From positions 124,001 to 188,000 of the forward strand of contig NZ_WJBG01000106.1 of NCBI RefSeq assembly GCF_009709555.1: 64,000 nucleotides of DNA, given 5' to 3'. Under the pieces are notes generated by a model, which did no database searches, was not told the origin of the DNA, and saw nothing but the letters and a program-made list of their open reading frames with translations. This document shows positions 59,901 to 64,000 of this stretch, piece by piece (within the stretch, counting starts at the first letter, position 1; each line of letters opens with the position of its first letter). The translations under genes and the position numbers were made by a program. This DNA is from Streptomyces blattellae (GTDB lineage Bacteria; Actinomycetota; Actinomycetes; Streptomycetales; Streptomycetaceae).

Positions 59901-60633
59901 CCTGCTCGACCAGGTTCGAGACGGCGACGTCGCCCTGGGGGGTGGTCTCCGGATCGTCCGCCGTGCCGCCCCCGTCGGTGAGCTCGACCGGCGTGTCCAG
60001 CCACACCGTCCGGATGGCGGGCCGGAGTTCGCTTTCCGCGCCCTCGGCGGGTTCGGTGAGGGTCTGCCACAGTGCGCCGGCGTCGTCCTCGGCCAGGGTC
60101 ACGGCGGTGGCGTCGATCGACTCCAGCGACGACGTGTCCCCGGGGACGGCCTCGGCACGGGTGGTGGCGGGCAGCCGTTGGCCGCGGTGCCGGATGATCA
60201 GCGGGAGCCCGGCGTCGTCGGTCGACTCGCCGTCGAGACCGAAGCGGTCCAGGGCATTGAGGTTGAAGAGCAGGTCGTCGACCTGACCGGAGTCCACGAG
60301 TGGTGCGACGTCCATGGGTATGACGCTGAAATCGGTGCCGTTGCCCCGTTGCAGGAAGCCGACGCCTTCACGCCCCTTGGCGGGTTCGACGTCGATGTGG
60401 GGCTCACCGTTCGCCGTGCCGACGGTCACCACGTCACCGGTGACAAGGGTGAACCGCTTGCCCTGGAGGGCGGTCAAGGATGCGGAGGAAGAGGTGGAGC
60501 TGGACTCGGTGGTGGGAGACGGGGCGGACGGGGGGGTGAGCGTGGCTGCGGCGGATAAGCCGCTCTGGGTGGTGAGGAGCAGCACAGCCGCCAGCGCGCT
60601 GCCCGTCCATGCCGAATGACGACGTCTTGTCAC
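56995..60633 (-). CDS. Secreted S8 subtilisin-type serine protease, 1212 residues
   Basis: Large exported subtilase. The signal peptide is at residues 1-30 (RRRHSAWTGSALAAVLLLTT, cleavage near SAAAT), then a pro-region containing LTALQGKRFTLVTGDVVTVG (typical of the streptomycete 1100-1250-residue subtilases). The catalytic domain has Asp266 (VAVIDTGV), His299 (GHGTHVAGI) and Ser482 (SGTSMAAP). A long C-terminal region of about 600 residues has beta-sandwich segments. Start GTG 60633 with GGAG 5 bp upstream is preferred to longer in-frame extensions that carry no signal. A 9-bp repeat (GCCGCCGAG) encodes LGGSAARRLGG near 58366-58392. It stands alone; a hairpin follows. Confidence 0.92.
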   Translation of the reverse strand: MTRRRHSAWTGSALAAVLLLTTQSGLSAAATLTPPSAPSPTTESSSTSSSASLTALQGKRFTLVTGDVVTVGTANGEPHIDVEPAKGREGVGFLQRGNGTDFSVIPMDVAPLVDSGQVDDLLFNLNALDRFGLDGESTDDAGLPLIIRHRGQRLPATTRAEAVPGDTSSLESIDATAVTLAEDDAGALWQTLTEPAEGAESELRPAIRTVWLDTPVELTDGGGTADDPETTPQGDVAVSNLVEQVNADGLRERGLDGTGVRVAVIDTGVRADHPDLRDRVSKSENFITWDNETGDVDGHGTHVAGIIAGTGAASGGKYTGVAPGAEILSARVLSGPLSDLSHIINGMEWAADEGVDIVNMSLGSTVPSDGTDPWSLATDALLERGVLPVVSAGNDGPGAFTVSPPSAAEGALSVGAAGGDDAVASFSSRGPLYGDYSVKPNIKAPGVAVTAARAKGTEVGDSDPAGPGGPVDDNYTRLSGTSMAAPAVAGAAALVMQAHPDWTPQQVAQALVSSARPSADETVYDQGSGMVDAERAVDQPVRATTSTADFGRLTWPRDDADSDREVTFTNDSDQDVTLDLALDVTSGRGDLPTSLLGLAQDRLTVPAGGTASVAVEFRDNGIRSGGTLAALLTATAGDGATTVGVPVGLTLETESYDLKLNLRDHLGQPASGVSVVDVMPIGRDLEPFENPHHITVGSTITVRAPAGRYGISALVARRDVSDDPYWLHSDELLAGEPLVRVDGAAEMTLGGSAARRLGHTVDNDKVERIYHQVGVIQQQSETPPGAASPLSATTSVSYGHRPPQFWAVPSTTRSTESTYTTYYREDLAEGYRTGAPEGAPNDPGYDYPTATGPVYYLAAIREGGIPADLTPRVRDSQLARIEARYGASQETRGGPSSLKSKLAVPTLKGIPAGGRRINVESPGTRTEFYTASRDITWSQELRASWQNADALDALPHRALYTESRAYRPGSRTEYWNYPVGAPALADDGRQLTRAGDTITVDLPMGGDSDSRHLFTSDEFFASYDYTLSRDGEKLAKSRNGATESPRDSALAAWNVPADTGTYTLRAHADRSAWNSVSTDVEGVWTFRSGPAAEGGTTALPLTSVRFKPPVDELSRAEDDRTVAVPFTLQRTGDQKRGKVRDLTVQASFDGGTTWQRVPVVNNRALVPHPAVESLPAEHVDSDGHGYVSLRVTGEDRASTFDVTVKRAYKLKK

Positions 60634-60883
60634 GCGAACTCCGCTCGAAGTGGGGGGTGTTGAAGGAGATGCGGGTGTGACCAATGAACCCGTCGTGAAG
60701 ATACCGAAAAGATGAACCCCTTCCAAGGCCCCAACTCCCTTGTCCCACAAAGGAATCGCGCCAGGGATGCCTGGCGGGACCGGGCTGAGCACCACCCCGG
60801 TCCCGCCCGTCCGCACCTTGTCGGCGAACGTTCCTTGAGCTGCGGCTGCTACGCGGACGAACTCGGCACAGCCGGCGGAGCGC

Positions 60884-61629
60884 TCAGCGCCTGGCGACCT
60901 TCCGGGTCGCACGCAGCCACTCCTTGTTCATGCTGGTGATGGACACCAGCGGGATGCCCTTCGGGCACGCGGTGGCGCACTCCCCCGTCAGCGTGCAGCC
61001 ACCGAAACCCTCGTCGTCCATCTGCGCCACCATGTCCAGCACCCGCGTCTCCCGCTCGGGCGCTCCCTGCGGCAGCACGTTCAGGTGGTTGATCTTCGCC
61101 GAGGTGAACAGCATCGCCGCACCGTTCGGGCAGGCGGCCACGCAGGCACCGCAGCCGATGCACTCCGCGTGCTCGAAGGCGAAGTCGGCGTCCGGCTTCG
61201 GTACGGGCGTGGCGTGCGCCTCGGGCGCGGCGCCGGTCGGGGCGGTGATGTAGCCGCCGGCCTGGATGATCCGGTCGAAGGCCGTCCGGTCGACGACCAG
61301 GTCCTTGATCACCGGGAAGGCGGAGGCCCGCCACGGCTCGATGTCGATCGTGTCGCCGTCCTTGAAGGACCGCATGTGCAGCTGGCAGGTGGTGGTGCGC
61401 TCGGGCCCGTGGGCGTCGCCGTTGATGACCAGCGAGCAGGCGCCGCAGATGCCCTCGCGGCAGTCGTGGTCGAAGGCGACCGGGTCCTCGCCCTTGAGGA
61501 TGAGTTCCTCGTTGAGCGTGTCGAGCATCTCCAGGAAGGACATGTCGGAGGAGATGCCGTCCACCTCGTATGTGGACATCGCGCCTTCGGCGTCGGCGTT
61601 CTGCTGCCGCCAGACGCGCAGGGTGAGCT

Positions 61630-61633
<4 letters not shown>
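60884..61633 (-). CDS. sdhB: Succinate dehydrogenase iron-sulfur subunit
   Basis: Iron-sulfur subunit of the membrane succinate:quinone oxidoreductase, 249 residues. The [2Fe-2S] ligands are in [20 protein letters not shown] and TTTCQ; the [4Fe-4S] ligands in [17 protein letters not shown]; and the [3Fe-4S] ligands in [21 protein letters not shown] 61633 overlaps sdhA stop by 4 bp. It is the last visible gene of sdhC-sdhA-sdhB on the - strand. The type matches the actinobacterial menaquinone-linked enzyme, with a single large sdhC and no sdhD, rather than the sdhCDAB type. No gene follows within 250 bp; the spacer to the subtilase start holds only promoter sequence. Confidence 0.95.
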
Positions 61634-63575
<1,942 letters not shown>

Positions 63576-63576
<1 letters not shown>

Positions 63577-64000
63577 CAGCTCACGACTCCAGTCATGACA
63601 CCCACCGGTACGGCGAGGAAGCCCACCGTGAGCAGCAGCGCGAGGACGTTGGCGGTGGTCTTCAAGGCGCGGTCGCGGGTGCGGCTGCCTGCGCCCAGGG
63701 TCTGGGCGGCGCTCCAGAAGCCGTGCTGGATGTGCAGACCGAGGGCGAGCATCGCGACGATGTAGACGACGTTGCCGTACCAGGTGGAGAAGGTGTCCAC
63801 GACGTTCTGGTACGGGTGGCCCTCCTGGAAGCCGCCCGGGTGCACGGTGCCGGTCGTGAGGTCGAGGATGTGCCAGACGATGAACAGGCCGAGGATGATC
63901 CCGCCCCAGCGCATGGTGCGCGTCGCGTAGTCGGCCCGGGGCTTCTTGTGCACGTACTTGCTGGGGCGGGCCTTGATGTCGCGGCGGCTGAGCTGGTAGG
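63576..64000 (-). CDS. sdhC: Succinate dehydrogenase cytochrome b subunit (5' end outside window)
   Basis: Membrane anchor of the complex, partial. Visible residues run [20 protein letters not shown] and then [40 protein letters not shown] and [20 protein letters not shown]. Histidines in IVWHILDL and LGLHIQHG are placed as heme b ligands of the di-heme type. About the last 141 residues are present, so roughly 80-100 N-terminal residues and the start lie beyond 64000. The stop shares one base with sdhA start. The single large subunit type is typical for actinobacteria. Confidence 0.9.

Noticed and set aside
57082..60558. A 1158-codon + strand open frame
   Set aside because: Antisense to the subtilase with intact catalytic triad; composition is typical of antisense in GC-rich DNA.

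Overview
The window is 64 kb of very GC-rich DNA with strong G/C bias at third codon positions, tightly packed short operons, and many Streptomyces-type genes (sigma-R style promoter, ergothioneine operon, LLM flavin enzymes, streptogrisin-like protease, large secreted subtilase, AbfB-domain glycosidase, many TetR/LysR/MarR/LacI regulators). It is best read as a chromosomal segment of a Streptomyces. No rRNA, tRNA, CRISPR array, integrase, transposase or phage module was recognised.

Layout. 1-6.1 kb: pirin (cut by the window edge) divergent from two MarR-like regulators, then a PepSY membrane protein, peptide deformylase, a dihydrolipoamide-dehydrogenase-like flavoprotein and a thioredoxin behind a near-perfect sigma-R promoter. 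6.1-9.8 kb: frameshifted 4-hydroxybenzoate hydroxylase (pobA), a LacI regulator and a TetR regulator that faces an FMN reductase across paired GGACC-N2-GGTCC operators. 9.8-17.4 kb: minisatellites, LysR, a zinc-ribbon peptide, an LLM flavin enzyme divergent from an HSL-type esterase, a PucR-like regulator, a HhH nuclease-like protein, a DMT exporter, a 77-residue protein and CsbD. 17.4-27.0 kb: a decaying polysaccharide-utilisation locus (GH95-like pseudogene, GH97, DUF2264, 2-hydroxyacid dehydrogenase, two sugar ABC permeases and a beheaded solute-binding protein). 27.0-29.4 kb: methyltransferase and streptogrisin-like protease. 29.4-33.3 kb: a five-gene, translationally coupled operon of mostly unknown proteins headed by a 62-residue peptide; this is the best candidate here for an undescribed system, perhaps a RiPP-like pathway.

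33.6-44.5 kb is accessory and eroded: dienelactone hydrolase, fragments of a quinone reductase, several SnoaL-like genes (one intact, three broken), a SnoaL/ferredoxin-reductase fusion pseudogene upstream of a stand-alone AceE/transketolase-like enzyme, and a TetR regulator. Three copies of one operator (AACTGGCGCA half-site) tie that TetR gene to the AceE-like operon and to an LLM-monooxygenase/DsbA (FrnE-like) operon. 44.5-50.9 kb: GH43-like/AbfB secreted glycosidase, amidase, an NfeD-like plus flotillin pair, a solitary PemK/MazF-type protein and a TIGR02452 (PARG-like) macrodomain protein. 51.2-55.9 kb: egtABCD for ergothioneine, then dodecin. 55.9-64 kb: LLM enzyme, a 1212-residue subtilase, and sdhB-sdhA-sdhC (sdhC runs off the window).

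Working together: redox and thiol homeostasis is a theme (thioredoxin with sigma-R promoter, flavin reductases, ergothioneine, FrnE-like DsbA, LLM enzymes), next to secreted carbohydrate and protein degradation. At least eight genes or fragments are broken, several by single-base shifts and several by clean deletions. That implies either real decay of an arm-like accessory region or some indel errors in the assembly.
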